Assembly (NCBI GenBank): GCA_019671135.1 | Contig: JAHRHY010000022.1 | Coordinates: forward strand, 691,001-755,000 | Reading direction: 5' to 3' | DNA: 64,000 nt | Source of the DNA: Linnemannia hyalina | Taxonomy: Eukaryota > Mortierellomycota > Mortierellomycetes > Mortierellales > Mortierellaceae | In this document: in pieces, positions 37,608 through 48,067 of the stretch | How positions within the stretch are numbered: position 1 is the first letter of the stretch | Layout of the letters: each line of letters starts with the position of its first letter | The notes under the pieces: generated by a model | What the model was told of the DNA's origin: nothing | Seen by the model: only the letters and a program-made list of their open reading frames with translations | The model's database searches: none | Program-made: the position numbers and the translations under genes

Positions 37608-38131
37608 ACACACACAAACACACGCCGACAACCTACAATCGCGCTTTTCCCAATTGCAACTCGTACTCATTCGACCTTTATGTAAGTGAGCATGTTTACA
37701 TAGTTTTGCGAGACGAATGATCTGAAATACTACGACGTTACCACGTGCTCATATCGCTATTGATGCCTTCCATCTCAGATCACCAAGCGTTCGTTTCCAT
37801 GAAAAAAAGGTAATTTTGAAAATTTTGGTTTATGAGCGCGGACCCAGAAAGGACGTCCATCCGATATACACTGGTACCCTTTTAGTACACTCCTGTTTAG
37901 TGTTCGGCAGGAGGTAGACGGAAAGTGGAGTGTGGTTGGATGTCGTAGTATGTGGTGGAACTCGCCATCATTGATGCCATTTTAGTACACTCCTGTTTAG
38001 TGCGTGGCAGAGGTAGACGGAAGTGGAGTGAGGCAGAGTGGTCAATTGCTTTTTTAATGACTGTTTTTGAAGGATATTATTTCTTATTTCAAAAGAATTT
38101 AACTAATAACTCCTGAGCATAACCTTTAGCA
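37121..38131. other. Intergenic with microsatellite and a short direct repeat
   Basis: (CT)n runs at 37569-37606. TTTTAGTACACTCCTGTTTA occurs at 37876 and again at about 37980, each followed by a related GGTAGACGGA(A)AGTGGAGTG segment, giving a direct repeat of about 55 bp at 105-bp spacing. No gene seen. Confidence 0.5.
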
Positions 38132-39136
38132 ATGAATTCTGAGAAATCCACACATCTGCAATTGCTGAAGAACAAGATCTTCAACAAAGAAGCCCTCTCC
38201 ATGCGCGATTTCGCAACCGCCTTCAAGTGCTTGTCTGAAACCGATGCAGAAATAGCTTTCAAGTCTCTATTATCAAAAAGTATTATCCCTCAAGCAAGAC
38301 GAACGGCCGCTTTGGACAAATACGAAATTTGGAAGCGTAGTGAGGGCTCGTCATTATGGGCGACCCAAAGAGCAGTGCTATCATTGACACAGACCGCTGG
38401 CGAGCTTGTCGCCGAAGGCGCACATGTGGCGAAGGACCTGACTCGGAAGAGTAGAACATACATTGCCCCGTTCGAAACAAGCACACAGGCAGATCACAAT
38501 CCCCAAAGTCACGACAGTCGCTCCACGCATGTGAACACCGAAGATATGTTATTTGTTACTCCATCAATTTCCACGCTCATCGTTGGCGTATGTGCGACAT
38601 TGTGTTCTAGCTCTGCGGAGTCAAACTCGTATTCTATCGTGCCACTCGCATATTTGCTACTGAGAGTATTTCTAACGCTGTTGGCGTAGATGGTGATGTT
38701 TTCAAAGATTATCTTTGGAAAGGACATGCTTGACAAGCTGGGTCCGTTAATATTTGACGAGGCATTCTCGGAGGCCGACGACGAGGTGAAGGTAATTCTG
38801 AACAACGTGGAGACGGTAGCCATGATGGGCAACAAAAAGGTTGACCCTACGCGCATATGTCTTTGTGCGACAAAGGAGCTCGGCCTAGCGGCAGACGACG
38901 AACTGAAGAACGTTAAGGTCGACGAGCACAAAATGTGCATTCTCGAGATATTACGACTGATGTAAGACTGAGGGGGTCGCTGATGTTACATGGCCAAGAA
39001 CATGCCAAGGCATATCCCATTCGCCTTTTATTCTTGCGTTTCTCTCCTGTTCTGTAATTAAAGGGCCAAGAGGTCTGAGAAGCCGATTGCAGATATCTCA
39101 AAGGAGACAGAATCCATGACGGTGCGTGTGTGGTAG
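38132..39136 (+). CDS. Hypothetical three-exon protein, 266 aa
   Basis: Exons 38132-38587, 38690-38961 and 39064-39136 join in frame. Intron 1 is GTATGT...CTAACGCTG...GTAG, with a proper branch point; intron 2 is GTAAGA...AAAG. The N-terminal 110 residues are helical and well formed (LLKNKIFNKEALSMRDFATA, SLLSKSIIPQARRTAALDKY, EGAHVAKDLTRKS). I recall similar N-termini in lineage-specific multigene families of Mortierella-like fungi, but no function is known. The third exon is short and the true end could lie further on: 39221-39450 also has coding-like pieces. It lies among transposon and CRN debris, so it may itself be accessory. Confidence 0.55.
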
Positions 39137-39889
39137 GATGTATTTGATATCCTCTTCGAAGGCTTAGGGGTGTCTGTGACGACGTAAGTGTCGAAAGTAC
39201 TGGCAGTGGAATAATGCTTCATGTACGTTAGAATGGCAGCAATTGAAGCACTCTGTCTACCTCGTTTAGGGGCGAAACGGGACTGGCTGCCAGCCGCGAG
39301 GAGCGGACAGCAAATGAACAAGCTCACGGAGGAGACGAGGCGCCAGCGACTCCACGAAAAGTGGAATTTCTCTAGCTTACGTTTGTGGAGCACCGGCGCA
39401 AGCTGGTCCACATCGAGATTGCAGACTATCTGCAATGACCAAACAAGACTCGGAAGAATGTGTATTGCTTTTATTATGTTTTATTATGAAGGAAATGAAA
39501 GGAATAAGAAGAAGACTGTGCAGAAGAAAGGCAGGGGACAGATGGAAGTGAGTTATTGGAGACTGGGGAACAAGATAGGGGAACAAGGGGTCTATTTATG
39601 CTAAGGGCCGGATGAACAGAAGGAACCAAGGCAGGGCTTGGACATTGGACGGGACTTGGGATGTTAGACGGGGCTTGGAATATGGGCGGTGTTTGGGATC
39701 TTGTGGGGGTTTTATATTTCGTAAACATTTTTTTTCCCTAACAAACAGCATAGAGAGGTCATTTGGAAGTAAAAAGGGACTACAGACCAAACTCTTCAGT
39801 GCACCATCCACCAGCCCCAGTCCGGTCCGGAACCTGGCTCTGTGCAACAATTGTCGCTGCTCTTCACAGCTTAAACAGAAGAAAATAAA
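39137..39889. other. Mixed flank: decayed coding piece and LINE-like 3' tail
   Basis: Up to about 39450 there are coding-like fragments that may belong to the gene at 38132. The stretch 39700-39889, read on the minus strand, follows the stop of the LINE-like ORF. Its part at 39820-39880 resembles 40425-40495 (both carry GCAACAATTGTCGCTG/GCAACAATCGCTGTCG and CTCTTCAC), so it is probably the 3' UTR of that element family. Confidence 0.35.
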
Positions 39890-40300
39890 CTAGATACGAG
39901 TGAAGGGGATTCTTCCCATCCTCTCCATCATTGACAACCTCTTCCTTCCTAACAAATTCTCCAACAACCGCCCGTCAGCAGCGCATGGGTCCTTGGTCGC
40001 TCCAGGGCACCTTCCCTCATCATATATGGCTAGCGAAGCGCCACGCGGGCAAAAACCATCGTGGGTGATGTAACCGTATCCTTGACTCCAGTCACCTCGG
40101 GGGCCTGCGCACTTGGATGTCTTGTTCTTGGCAGAGATGTCCTGGCTCTGATCCCACGCGATCGTCTCGGAGCACCGAGGTTTCCAGATCAACTCCGAGG
40201 CCTGCGCCTCCAGGTAGCCAACAAACTTGTGCAGGACCGTCTTGGCGATGGATATTGGGGTCCGGAAGACCGCGGATCATTCAGTCAACATGCTTATGGG
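39890..40300 (-). pseudogene. 5'-truncated LINE-like ORF2 C-terminus
   Basis: On the minus strand the open frame reads TPISIAKTVLHKFVGYLEAQ, IWKPRCSETIAWDQSQDISA and later GDWSQGYGYITHDGFCPRGA, ending RMGRIPFTRI and TAG. The W-x-x-RC-x-x-T-x-x-W pattern with paired cysteines is what I recall from the C-terminal end of fungal LINE reverse transcriptases. There is no polymerase core: the element is cut off on its 5' side exactly at the poly(T) tract 40301-40329. 5' truncation is usual for LINE insertions. The family call is from memory of resemblance. Confidence 0.4.
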
Positions 40301-40872
40301 AGGTTTTTTTTTTTTTTTTTTTTTTTTTTGATACGCGATTTTATTTCTCTAAGAAACAGCTCGTGCTGGTAATCCAAAAATAAAGGACTATTAATATGCA
40401 CCCCATCCCAGTTTGCCATCCCCTAGTCACAGTCCGGTACTGTTAACACTGGCTCTGCGCAACAATCGCTGTCGCTCTTCACGATAGAAACAGCGAGCAT
40501 TTATTAACTAACTACAATTTGATCCGCCTCGAGCTCCCCAGGCACAACGCCAGAAAGTAATATAAATGGTGAGATGGCAACGACAGATTGTTTAGTAAAA
40601 GCGTCAGAAAAAAAATGCTGATCCACACTGCACTGCTGCCTCTATGTTTGCTGTTAGGAATGAAGATTTTTTTCCAATTGTTGAATGCGGCTCGCAACGT
40701 GTTTTTGGTGAGCTCATCCAGCTTACAGCCGTTCACGGCCCGAGTATATTTGTTGTAGGCACGCTGCTTATTTGTTGCTCCCGTCCAGTGCATCAATGAA
40801 TGCTTCAGCCGATTTGTTGGTGTTACTGTTGCTCTCCAACCAGTCGATGTCAGAGAGTTGTTGGGACATGCT
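40301..40872 (-). mobile_element. Retroposed fragment with poly(A) tail
   Basis: Read on the minus strand, this sequence has AATAAA (complement of 40340-40345) followed within about 11 bp by a run of about 28 A (40301-40329), as at the end of an inserted cDNA. Its upstream part (40670-40872) is an inverted copy of 41883-42072 and encodes the same short peptide ending TKNTLRAAFNNWK. A second poly(T) tract at 41031-41047 also has TTTATT beside it, so another such tail may start there. Confidence 0.45.
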
Positions 40873-41882
40873 GACTACAGGATTACAAGTGCGGGCGAGG
40901 ATGGCGATGTGCAAAGATGGTGAGCTGTGTCAAAAACTCGGCAGAGAGAAGGGTACGATAAGATAGGGACGAGTTTGACTGGGCGTAGTGGGCAGGTGAA
41001 AAGCGAATAGCTTGGCAAGGAATAAAGGGGATTTTTTTTTTTTTTTTGGTATTTCTTAGATTTTATTTATGGCTTGTAACCGTGAGTTTGAAGAGGTAAT
41101 CGTTTTGCGCTATCGCTTTCTTAATTTCTATGGAGATACAGTCTGAGATTTCCTCCGAAGACTGTGTGAGTTTGTGAAGGAAGATGATGATGTTTGCTGC
41201 GTTTATACCTATGAGGCAGCACGCCAGCAGTTGTGGGGGGTGATTTTGTATTTGGGCTTAATGGAGAAGGTCGGGGGTTTAAAGGAGAGCAAAGTATGGA
41301 GATCCTCGTCGGACCATGTGGGCTTGTCCGTGTATTCTCTCAAAATGAACTGCCATGCTAGGTACTTGCCCTTGCATCCGAAGACATGGCGGTTCTTGTC
41401 CGCCTTTCTTTCCCTGCATCCCTGAGCGTTACATTGGGCGTCCTGTTTCCACCGGTAGGCCCTAAGCGTACCACATGGGATAATGTCACGCTTGTATCGC
41501 CACCAGAAAGTGCGGGTTCTGTGGGGAATGTTGGTCTTCTAGAACTTGCGCCACTGGACTTGGTGCCAGATTCAGGGTGCATTGACGAGTGGGTCGGGGG
41601 CGGTTCGGGTTCGGGAGTCGGGGAGAGGCAGAGGTACTGTCGGATCTGTCTGGTGGAGGCAGTCCCTAAAGTCACCTTTGTCTTGCCGTTGCCGAGGAGG
41701 GTGAGTGAGCGTATCCTCTGAGCCAGGCGGTCTCCGACGACCTCAGCAAGGAATAAAGGGAGCAATGTGTTGGTGTTGGTGTGCCGTTGTGAGTCGGTCT
41801 TCGTCACGTGACATAAAGCGAGCGATGCTCAAAAAACCGCGTCACTCCGCCACAATTCACACATTGCTGCTCTCCATCCTTG
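40873..41882. other. Decayed repeats, nothing clear
   Basis: It contains the poly(T) tract 41031-41047. A minus-strand open frame, 41807-41358, is Ser/Thr/Pro-rich with no domain. GCAAGGAATAAAGGG occurs at about 41017 and again at 41744. Confidence 0.35.
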
Positions 41883-42072
41883 TGCATCCCCAACAACTCT
41901 CTGGTTGGAGAGCAACAGTAACACCAACGAATCGGCTGAAGCATTCATTGATGCACTGGACGGGAGCAACAATAAGCAGAGTGCATACAACAAATATACT
42001 CGGGCCGTGAACGACTGTAAGCTGGATGAGCTCACCAAAAACACGTTGCGAGCCGCATTCAACAATTGGAAA
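41883..42072 (+). repeat. Copy of a 190-bp module, inverted relative to 40670-40872
   Basis: One frame reads WLESNSNTNESAEAFIDALD, then SAYNKYTRAVNDCKLDELTK and AAFNNWK stop. The other copy, on the minus strand at 40670-40872, encodes almost the same peptide, with a 10-bp difference near its start. Conservation of the frame suggests it is the C-terminus of a repeated protein, perhaps transposon-encoded. Confidence 0.5.
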
Positions 42073-42108
42073 TAAACCAAGGCGGCGGATGTATACTGGG
42101 CGCGGTGT

Positions 42109-42311
42109 GCAAACAGGTGAGGACTGGGACAGAGAAGTATAGAACGGGGACGAGAGTTGAGCAGCGACAATGATTGTCATTACTATGATATAGCTAAATA
42201 TATACAAAGTCGCCAACTAAGTTCTAGGTGTAGTGTCATAGTGAGTCGGAGATGAGAGAGAGCGACAAGGAATGGCTAACTAGAGAGCAATAGTAAACCT
42301 AATATGTTGCA
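42109..42311 (+). mobile_element. LTR-like solo element, 203 bp, with 5-bp target duplication
   Basis: It starts TGCAAACA and ends TGTTGCA (inverted ends). It is flanked on both sides by CGGTG (42104-42108 and 42312-42316). A related copy lies at 63678-63884 with the same ends. TG...CA ends plus a 5-bp duplication are the marks of an LTR left by recombination, or of a small non-autonomous LTR element. Confidence 0.6.
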
Positions 42312-42335
42312 CGGTGCCGGAGCGAGCGTTCAGCA

Positions 42336-42931
42336 ATGAAGGTCGCCGCAACTCCGGTGGAAGGAGCCGAGCCCTTTGCGGAAAATTTCATTCGCGAAGC
42401 TGCCTGCAGAGCCCGACAACTGCAGCCGAACAATCCTGGTATGTATCAACCATTTCAATAGCCTGGGTGTGTCAGTAACGCAAGCAGGGATATTAAATGA
42501 CTTCAAAAAAAGTTGTATGCGCAACTGTTCTTTATAGGAGTGTGAAGAATCTGAGGCAGTTGAACAGGCAGCAGAAGAGCATAGGACATGCGACACCGGA
42601 TCATGGGGAAGCAGGACATGCGACTGCAGAGCACGGAGAAGCGGGACACGCGGCAGAGGACAATGATATCTCTGAGCACGAGCGTTCGGAGCTGTTGAAA
42701 AGTATTGTTCATGCTACACACACTATCTGCCAGGTTAGTGGAGCAAGGAAATCAGGGGACGTCGATTGTTTGTTCCACCTATTTCCAATTGTTAATCTGC
42801 CTTACATTTCGTTTCATTTTTAGTGGAAGATTGAGGGCGAGTGTGTGGGCTGCCGATTTCAAAGTCACCAGCGGACCTGCGTTGACGTCCTGGTGCAAAA
42901 TGATATCAAAAAACGGAGATTACTGATTTGA
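42336..42931 (+). pseudogene. Small Cys/His-rich gene, probably broken
   Basis: A first exon from ATG 42336 reads KVAATPVEGAEPFAENFIRE up to a GTATGT donor at 42439. The acceptor at 42537 leads, in a different phase, to RQLNRQQKSIGHATPDHG with three 9-10-residue repeats (GHAT..HGEA). A further intron (42733 to about 42823) leads to WKIEGECVGCRFQSHQRTC and a stop. The exon 1-2 join is out of phase by one base, so either the model is wrong or there is a 1-nt lesion. The last exon has a C-x2-C...H..TC pattern that might bind zinc. The LTR-like element sits 24 bp before the ATG. Confidence 0.3.
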
Positions 42932-43271
42932 TGTAAGTCCTCATGTATGGAACAATTGCGGAGGGGTTTTTTTATCTGGCGTTCAAGGCAACGCAATTAA
43001 TATGTAATATTTTCGCCATAGGTCCTGTATTGTGGTCTTCGCGTCATTCAAACCCACCCCTCGGATGCTGACCGCCTTCAAGCGCACCATGTTGGAAGGG
43101 GTGATCACCAGGAGAAGATTTCCAGATTCCAGGATCGATGATGCTGCCATTGGGGAGTAGGGCCCTATTGGGGAGGCCGTGCGATTATGTTGAACATACG
43201 CGTGACGATCAACAATGATGCAAAAGAAAGCAAAACATGCCTACAGCGCATGCCCAAGGTACGAATGAGAG
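42932..43271. other. Intergenic
   Basis: No gene recognised between the broken Cys-rich gene and the CRN header. Confidence 0.4.
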
Positions 43272-43640
43272 CTAGGACGCGTCGGCATTACCTGGAGGAG
43301 GCCGCAGGACAATAATATGGACATTCTCCTCAGGAAGTTCCTCGGGAAACACCTTCGAAAGGCGTGTCGCTGGGCCGAGTTTCTTGTCGCTGGCGACAAT
43401 CTTGAGCAGGATGGGGATTTCATTGTCGTCCTCGGTGATTGGGATTGAGATACGCTAGAGGGCGAGCTCGTCTGCATCATCATCATAAAAGCGGCTAGCC
43501 TCCTTAGCCTTGATTGCGCCCTTGAGATGATCCACAGTCTTCGTCTCGTCGATTTCGACAGAGAGGGCTTGAAATGTTGCCTCTCCATTGACAAGACAGA
43601 AAAGAGTCAGACAATTATGGGCCATGGTATTGTGAAGCAT
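43272..43640 (-). pseudogene. CRN header-domain gene with one internal TAG
   Basis: The minus-strand frame reads LTLFCLVNGEATFQALSVEI, then TKTVDHLKGAIKAKE, then DDDADELAL, TAG, RISIPITEDDNEIPILLKIV and finally NVHIIVLRPPP. That is a full-length ubiquitin-like CRN header in one frame, interrupted only by the TAG at about 43455-43457. The copy at 32 kb has Lys at the matching place. The frame ends shortly after the RPPP that normally closes the header, so no effector domain is attached. It lies 128 bp outside the left end of the palindrome. Confidence 0.75.
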
Positions 43641-43913
43641 TGAGTAGACTGAAGGTAAGAAAGAGAAGGTGAGAGAGAGGAGGTGAGGAATGAGAAAAAA
43701 ACAAAGAGAAGGCTAGAAGAAGAATAGGGAGTGGGATTAATGGCAAAGAAAAGAGGGAAGGTGTGGGAGCGGTGGTGGCAAAGCTGACGTAGTCATTCAG
43801 TTATTTCCTATCCAGCAAGGAAATGGAGATATTGGTGACGTTTCTTTTGTTCTAGGATGTGCCCGTGGCGACGCACTGACGCAAGTCAACCAAAAAGAAC
43901 AAACTTTGAACAT

Positions 43914-44282
43914 CTCGCCTGCACATCCACACATCTCGCCTGCACATCCGCACATCTTGCCTGCACATCTGCACATCCGCCATCTCGCCTGCACATCCAC
44001 ACATCTTGCCTGCAAATCTGCACATCCGCACATCTCGCCTGCACATCCAAACATCTCGCCCGCACATCTGCACATCCGCACATCTCGCCTGCACATCCGA
44101 ACAACTCGCCTGCACATCCGCACATCTTGCCTGCACATCTGCACATCCGCACATCTCGCCTGCACATCTGCACATCTTGCCTGCACATCCAAACATCTTG
44201 CCTGCACATCTGCACATCCGCACATCTCGCCTGCACATCCAAACAACTCGCCTGCGCATCCACACATCTCGCCTACACATCT
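43914..44282. repeat. 21-bp tandem array, left arm copy
   Basis: Units built on CACATCTCGCCTGCACATCC with C/T, C/A and G/A variants and 12-bp sub-units (CACATCTGCACA). The array is 41 bp longer than its partner at 51883-52210: two extra 21-bp units (42 bp) minus one missing base near 43980. It is open in several frames on both strands, giving Cys-rich or His/Pro-rich peptides that I do not take as genes. Confidence 0.9.
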
Positions 44283-44399
44283 GCCCTCACTGAATTTGTT
44301 GGACGCCCATTCGTCAGGTAGGATCTGTTTCTGCATTTGTTTGTCGAAGGTGAAAATATCCTGACAATCGATTGGCTGTGTTGCTGACTAAGCATCTCC

Positions 44400-45725
44400 T
44401 TGCCCAAATACAAACAATATAAAATAGTGATTGCAATGTCAAAGGCGAAAGGAACCAACATTCGAGTTGATACCGCCGTCCGTTGCGACCTTTGTTCAAT
44501 CGAATTCAAGTCAGAGCAACTTCACAAGAGTCATTGTTTGGAAAACCATTCATTGAAATGCATGGTAATACAGCATGACGGCCAGAAAGTTACCCTCACA
44601 CGGACCGACGGTGTATTCCATTGCAATCATTGCCAGAAGTCGTTTAACTCCAAGTCTGGTATTCGGTCGCACTTGGAACGGCAGTGTTGCAAGGAGGAAG
44701 AACCGAACTCTGACCCTCCACCTCCACGACAAGCAGTGACCATCCCCGAAACCTCCCCAGCCGCTCTCATGCTGCCCTCACCCTCGATCGAGCCTACGCC
44801 CGTGCCACGCGGCCATGACGAGGCTGTGCTTTTTGCCTGTCAGCGACAAAACGCTTCTGAACTGGACAAGATTGCAACGTTGGGTGTCATCCATTTTCTA
44901 GGATTGGCACCTTTTACTGTGGAAGATAACTCGGGCATGGAGCAAAATGCGCCGGCTTACCCTGATGGCATCAAGAAGCTATGTATCGGTCCATTACAGT
45001 CTCCTGTCACCGTACCCAACCCCAATAAACGGAAGCTGATGGCCGATAACGAGTGTCAGAAATGTTCGCCTGTCACTATCCCTTGTCTGGATTCCGTCTT
45101 TGCGTTCTCGCCATACAGCAATGTCATGCGCACTCGCACCTTTGTTGAGCTCACAGATTCGATCTGCTATTTGCTAAACGAAGATTGGAACTTCCAGCCC
45201 CAGTACCGTTATGGGTGTGCCCAGGTGCTGGCTGGCTGCCTCCTAATAAACACCACGAACGGACATGCAGTCCTTGCCAATACTGTCGAGGTCTACGGAC
45301 GAACGTCAATGGTGGATGCTCATAGCGAACCTTTTGGTGTCAAAAAAGGTGTGGCTGTCCGGACATCTCTTCCAAAACCAGGCGTTGCTTACTACAAGGA
45401 TGTCTGGCCGTCAACCATGTTTGCTGCCATTGAGGGCGAAAAATTGGTCATTGGAACGCAGTCCTTTGATGCCTTAGTCACTTTCTCTGTCCGTCTCGAC
45501 GTGCGCGGTCAAAGCTCCATGGGTGCAGCTACAAGGATCTTTCAGCTGACGAACGAGGCTGAAGCGACAGCCACAGGAATTTTTCTGGACAAGGAATCCC
45601 TGGACACGGGTGTGGCCCTCTGTCAAGACCGAAAGGCTTACCGCATCACAAACAGTCATCTTCGCTACCAGCTCCGACAACTAAAAACGAAGTTTTACGA
45701 TTCGTCGACGTTTGTCCTGTGTTGA
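44400..45725 (+). CDS. C2H2 zinc-finger protein, 5' part of a frameshifted gene (left copy)
   Basis: The 441-residue frame has two N-terminal C2H2 fingers (RCDLCSIEFKSEQLHKSH... and FHCNHCQKSFNSKSGIRSHL), a Pro/Ser linker, then about 300 residues of an unrecognised globular domain. A start 12 codons in (MSKAKGTN) is possible. Near 45690, at a short A run, the sense moves to the +1 frame, which continues for about 130 codons to the stop at 46093. So the original protein was probably about 570 residues, and one base has been lost. The same lesion is in the right-arm copy, so it predates the duplication, or both copies carry the same sequencing error. Downstream, 46090-46713 is a further open frame of 207 codons with no domain. 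Function unknown; DNA binding is likely from the fingers. Confidence 0.6.
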   Translation: MPKYKQYKIVIAMSKAKGTNIRVDTAVRCDLCSIEFKSEQLHKSHCLENHSLKCMVIQHDGQKVTLTRTDGVFHCNHCQKSFNSKSGIRSHLERQCCKEEEPNSDPPPPRQAVTIPETSPAALMLPSPSIEPTPVPRGHDEAVLFACQRQNASELDKIATLGVIHFLGLAPFTVEDNSGMEQNAPAYPDGIKKLCIGPLQSPVTVPNPNKRKLMADNECQKCSPVTIPCLDSVFAFSPYSNVMRTRTFVELTDSICYLLNEDWNFQPQYRYGCAQVLAGCLLINTTNGHAVLANTVEVYGRTSMVDAHSEPFGVKKGVAVRTSLPKPGVAYYKDVWPSTMFAAIEGEKLVIGTQSFDALVTFSVRLDVRGQSSMGAATRIFQLTNEAEATATGIFLDKESLDTGVALCQDRKAYRITNSHLRYQLRQLKTKFYDSSTFVLC

Positions 45726-46548
45726 GCCACAAGTCCTCTCACCAAGGCACCATCTTCACTTTCTGCAACCACAGCCAGTCAGGAGACAGTCACCACATCT
45801 CCAGGCTTTTCTTCAAGATTGGCACGGCAGTCTTGCAAACTGGGAACAATACTGTGCTTGAAGTTGACACAGTGCGGGAATGCCGACAAAATTGTTCAAA
45901 CAAGACAAGAAGCGTCCCTCCAGTGCTCGTCTCCATCTTGGGCCTTTTCAAGGACGGCACTTCCACGATTCCAGTCATTGGCAACCGACAACTGAATGGA
46001 TATTTGGAAACCTTGGCCAATATTCATTCCTCCTACATCTCCGAAGTAAATAATACCGTGCTTACTGCCACTCTCCAGAGTCTTGAGGTTTGATTCACAA
46101 TGGGTTCTTATTTATTGTTCGACAGCAATCAAAACTAGGGGTTTATTTTATTGTTCAACAGCAGCCAGCATGGGCATTCAAGAAAATCTGGGTATGCACT
46201 GCCTGCAATAAAAATAACTTGCCCTCGCAGACTAATGTCTTTGACGTAATTTTCAAGGCTCAATTCTTGTCTATTTTCTTGAACGCTTTGGGCGATATTC
46301 CAGAATCTTCAAAGTGGACTACTCTGCTCACTCTCTTCCCTTGCAAGTCCCCTTTCACCGTACTATTCTTCGCATCTGAAGCTATTCATGGAATCGACTG
46401 GTGTGATGTTGTCCTTGAAACCTGCGATAAAATTAAATTTTCAGGTATTAATACCTTAATGATTAACAAGACAAAGAGAGGGTTTTTTCATTTCTGCCCC
46501 AGCCAGGCACCTTCATGTACCTGGTTGCCACTAAAGTGCTCCACTTTG

Positions 46549-46571
46549 ATGATCAAACAAAATGCGATTTC

Positions 46572-46611
<40 letters not shown>

Positions 46612-46760
46612 GGAAATGCTCATTCACCATCTTTGCAATCAGTGATTAGGTTCCAGTCATTCATTCTCTTAATTCACGACATCATTCGACCTTGTTCGTC
46701 TGAAGTTGCATGAACCCACATCGACTCAGTGCCGGAAATAGATTAAATATTAATTTGGTG
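46549..46760. repeat. Dispersed repeat shared with the foldback element at 62.8-63.6 kb (left arm copy)
   Basis: GATCAAACAAAATGCGATTT, the poly(T) tract, AAATGCTCATT, TCATTCATTCTCTT and TGCATGAACC occur here in the same order as in 62797-62940. The right-arm partner is 49405-49616. Confidence 0.55.
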
Positions 46761-46955
46761 TGAAAGAGGAAAATATGCATCCGAAAGTACAGGTCTTGGT
46801 CCAAAAGGCATCTGGTGAGTATTTCAAAAGAGCAATGGCGAGTATTAAAAATTAAGAACAGTGGTAAAGGAGGCATTAGTGGAAGACTAGTCAAAATGAG
46901 CAAGGAGAAAGTGTAAGGTTTGGTTTATTTTGTTTTGTGAAGATCATTGATCGTC

Positions 46956-48015
46956 TTATTTTAAAGGCTTATCCGCCTTCTCCTTTTTTGACATTTGAGG
47001 TTGTTGATATTTAGAAGGTCGCTTATGTCTTTTTAGATTGTCCAAAAATTCAACGTGGCGACGTGGGAAGATCTTTGGAAAGTTACGGCCATTGATATCG
47101 ATGGACACAGGTTGGAGGCCCTTAAGTTCGGGCTTGGGATCAGGCCGAACAACTTGGAAATTGACTACATCAGCAGGGTAGGTTATTACCATGCTGATAT
47201 ATGTCCCAGTGGGGCAGAAGTCGTGTAGTTGTGGTGGTTGCTGTCGATCGGATGGGACGCTTGTAGTCGATTCCTGTTGCTCCTGTTTTTGTCGCTTCTT
47301 CTGCTCCTTTTCTACCTTGTCCTGCTCCTTTTCCGCCTTGTCCTGCTCCTTTACCATCTTTTTCAGCTCCTTTTCCGTCTTCCTCTGCACAGCTTGGCTG
47401 CTGACAGTTTCAAGCGCTTTCTCAACATCACTGGGATCAAGAACTTGCCGCAACTTGAGTTGCACAAAGACGGGGTATATGCAATCGTTGATCCTGACAA
47501 AAAAAAAATTCAGATCCTGAAACATGAGGGGCTGGGAAGTAAAGTGGAGGGATATCCCGATCACCCTGCTTGGAATTGTTCTCGACGTGAGCCTTCATAA
47601 GGCGCTGTGAGGTGATGTCTTCGTGTGAGGTGGCGAGTTTTGGTTGCTGATCGTCGTATCCAACAATCGTCACATCTCCCGTTAGCTCGTCCGGAAGAGA
47701 AGTGGTGGTCAACATAGGCCACAAAGAAATGGTCGACTCTGGAACGTCTCAACAAAGACAGATGGCATCATCATGACCTTTCACATGTTGCCATGTACCG
47801 AGGGTTTGTCCGAGTACAGCATCGCTCATTCTGCTGCTGATATGGATCCCTCTCCTGGGAGGCCATCCATATCCCCCTCCACCAACCATAGACTGCTATA
47901 TAATAATATCTGTCAACACCTTTTAAAACAGCGTATTACGTGAGAGTACAACAAATCTCAGCAACCTTTTCCTTCCACCACTCTCCATTTTCTACATTCA
48001 CCACCACTACTTTGT
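46956..48015 (-). pseudogene. CRN-type C-terminal nuclease-like domain, truncated at the palindrome axis (left copy)
   Basis: Read from the axis outward, pieces are NVENGEWWKEKVAEI, RMSDAVLGQTLGTWQHVKGH, TTTSLPDELTGDVTIVGYDD, then PVFVQLKLRQVL, a Lys/Glu coiled coil (KEQDKAEKEQDKVEKEQ), and VVRPDPKPELKGL to NFPKIFPRRHVEFLDNLK. The FVQLK motif after a hydrophobic strand with a preceding Asp resembles the (E/Q)xK core of PD-(D/E)xK nucleases used by CRN effectors; that is inference. Lesions: a TAA near 47920, a TGA where a Trp would fit (LC-stop-DVPES, near 47750) and a frameshift at a 9-A run near 47500. The 5' part including any header is missing because the axis at 48082 cuts it. Confidence 0.55.
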
Positions 48016-48067
48016 AATATCATCTACTTTATCTGAGAAAGCCTTGGACACGATCGTCTCTATTGGA

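Larger units (their letters stand above)
43768..48067. repeat. Left arm of 8.6-kb palindrome (4300 bp)
   Basis: Every landmark here recurs as its reverse complement in 48097-52356. Paired coordinates sum to 96165 inside the tandem array and to 96124 outside it. Matching begins at AGCGGTGG (43768; partner end 52356). The 35-T run at 46576-46610 is matched by a 35-A run at 49555-49589. From outside to axis the arm holds a tandem array, a C2H2 gene, the poly(T) tract and a CRN C-terminal piece. Confidence 0.95.

Noticed and set aside
43914..44282. CRISPR-like array
   Set aside because: Units are head-to-tail with no unique spacers, and the genome is eukaryotic.
43797..44336. Cys-rich frames over the 21-bp array as a secreted cysteine-rich effector
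   Set aside because: Both strands are open, there is no signal peptide, and the 41-bp difference between arms changes the frames.
46090..46713. A 207-codon frame in each palindrome arm as a separate gene
   Set aside because: No domain is seen, its C-terminal part runs through a poly(T) tract and a dispersed repeat, and it follows the zinc-finger gene's stop directly. Kept only as a note.
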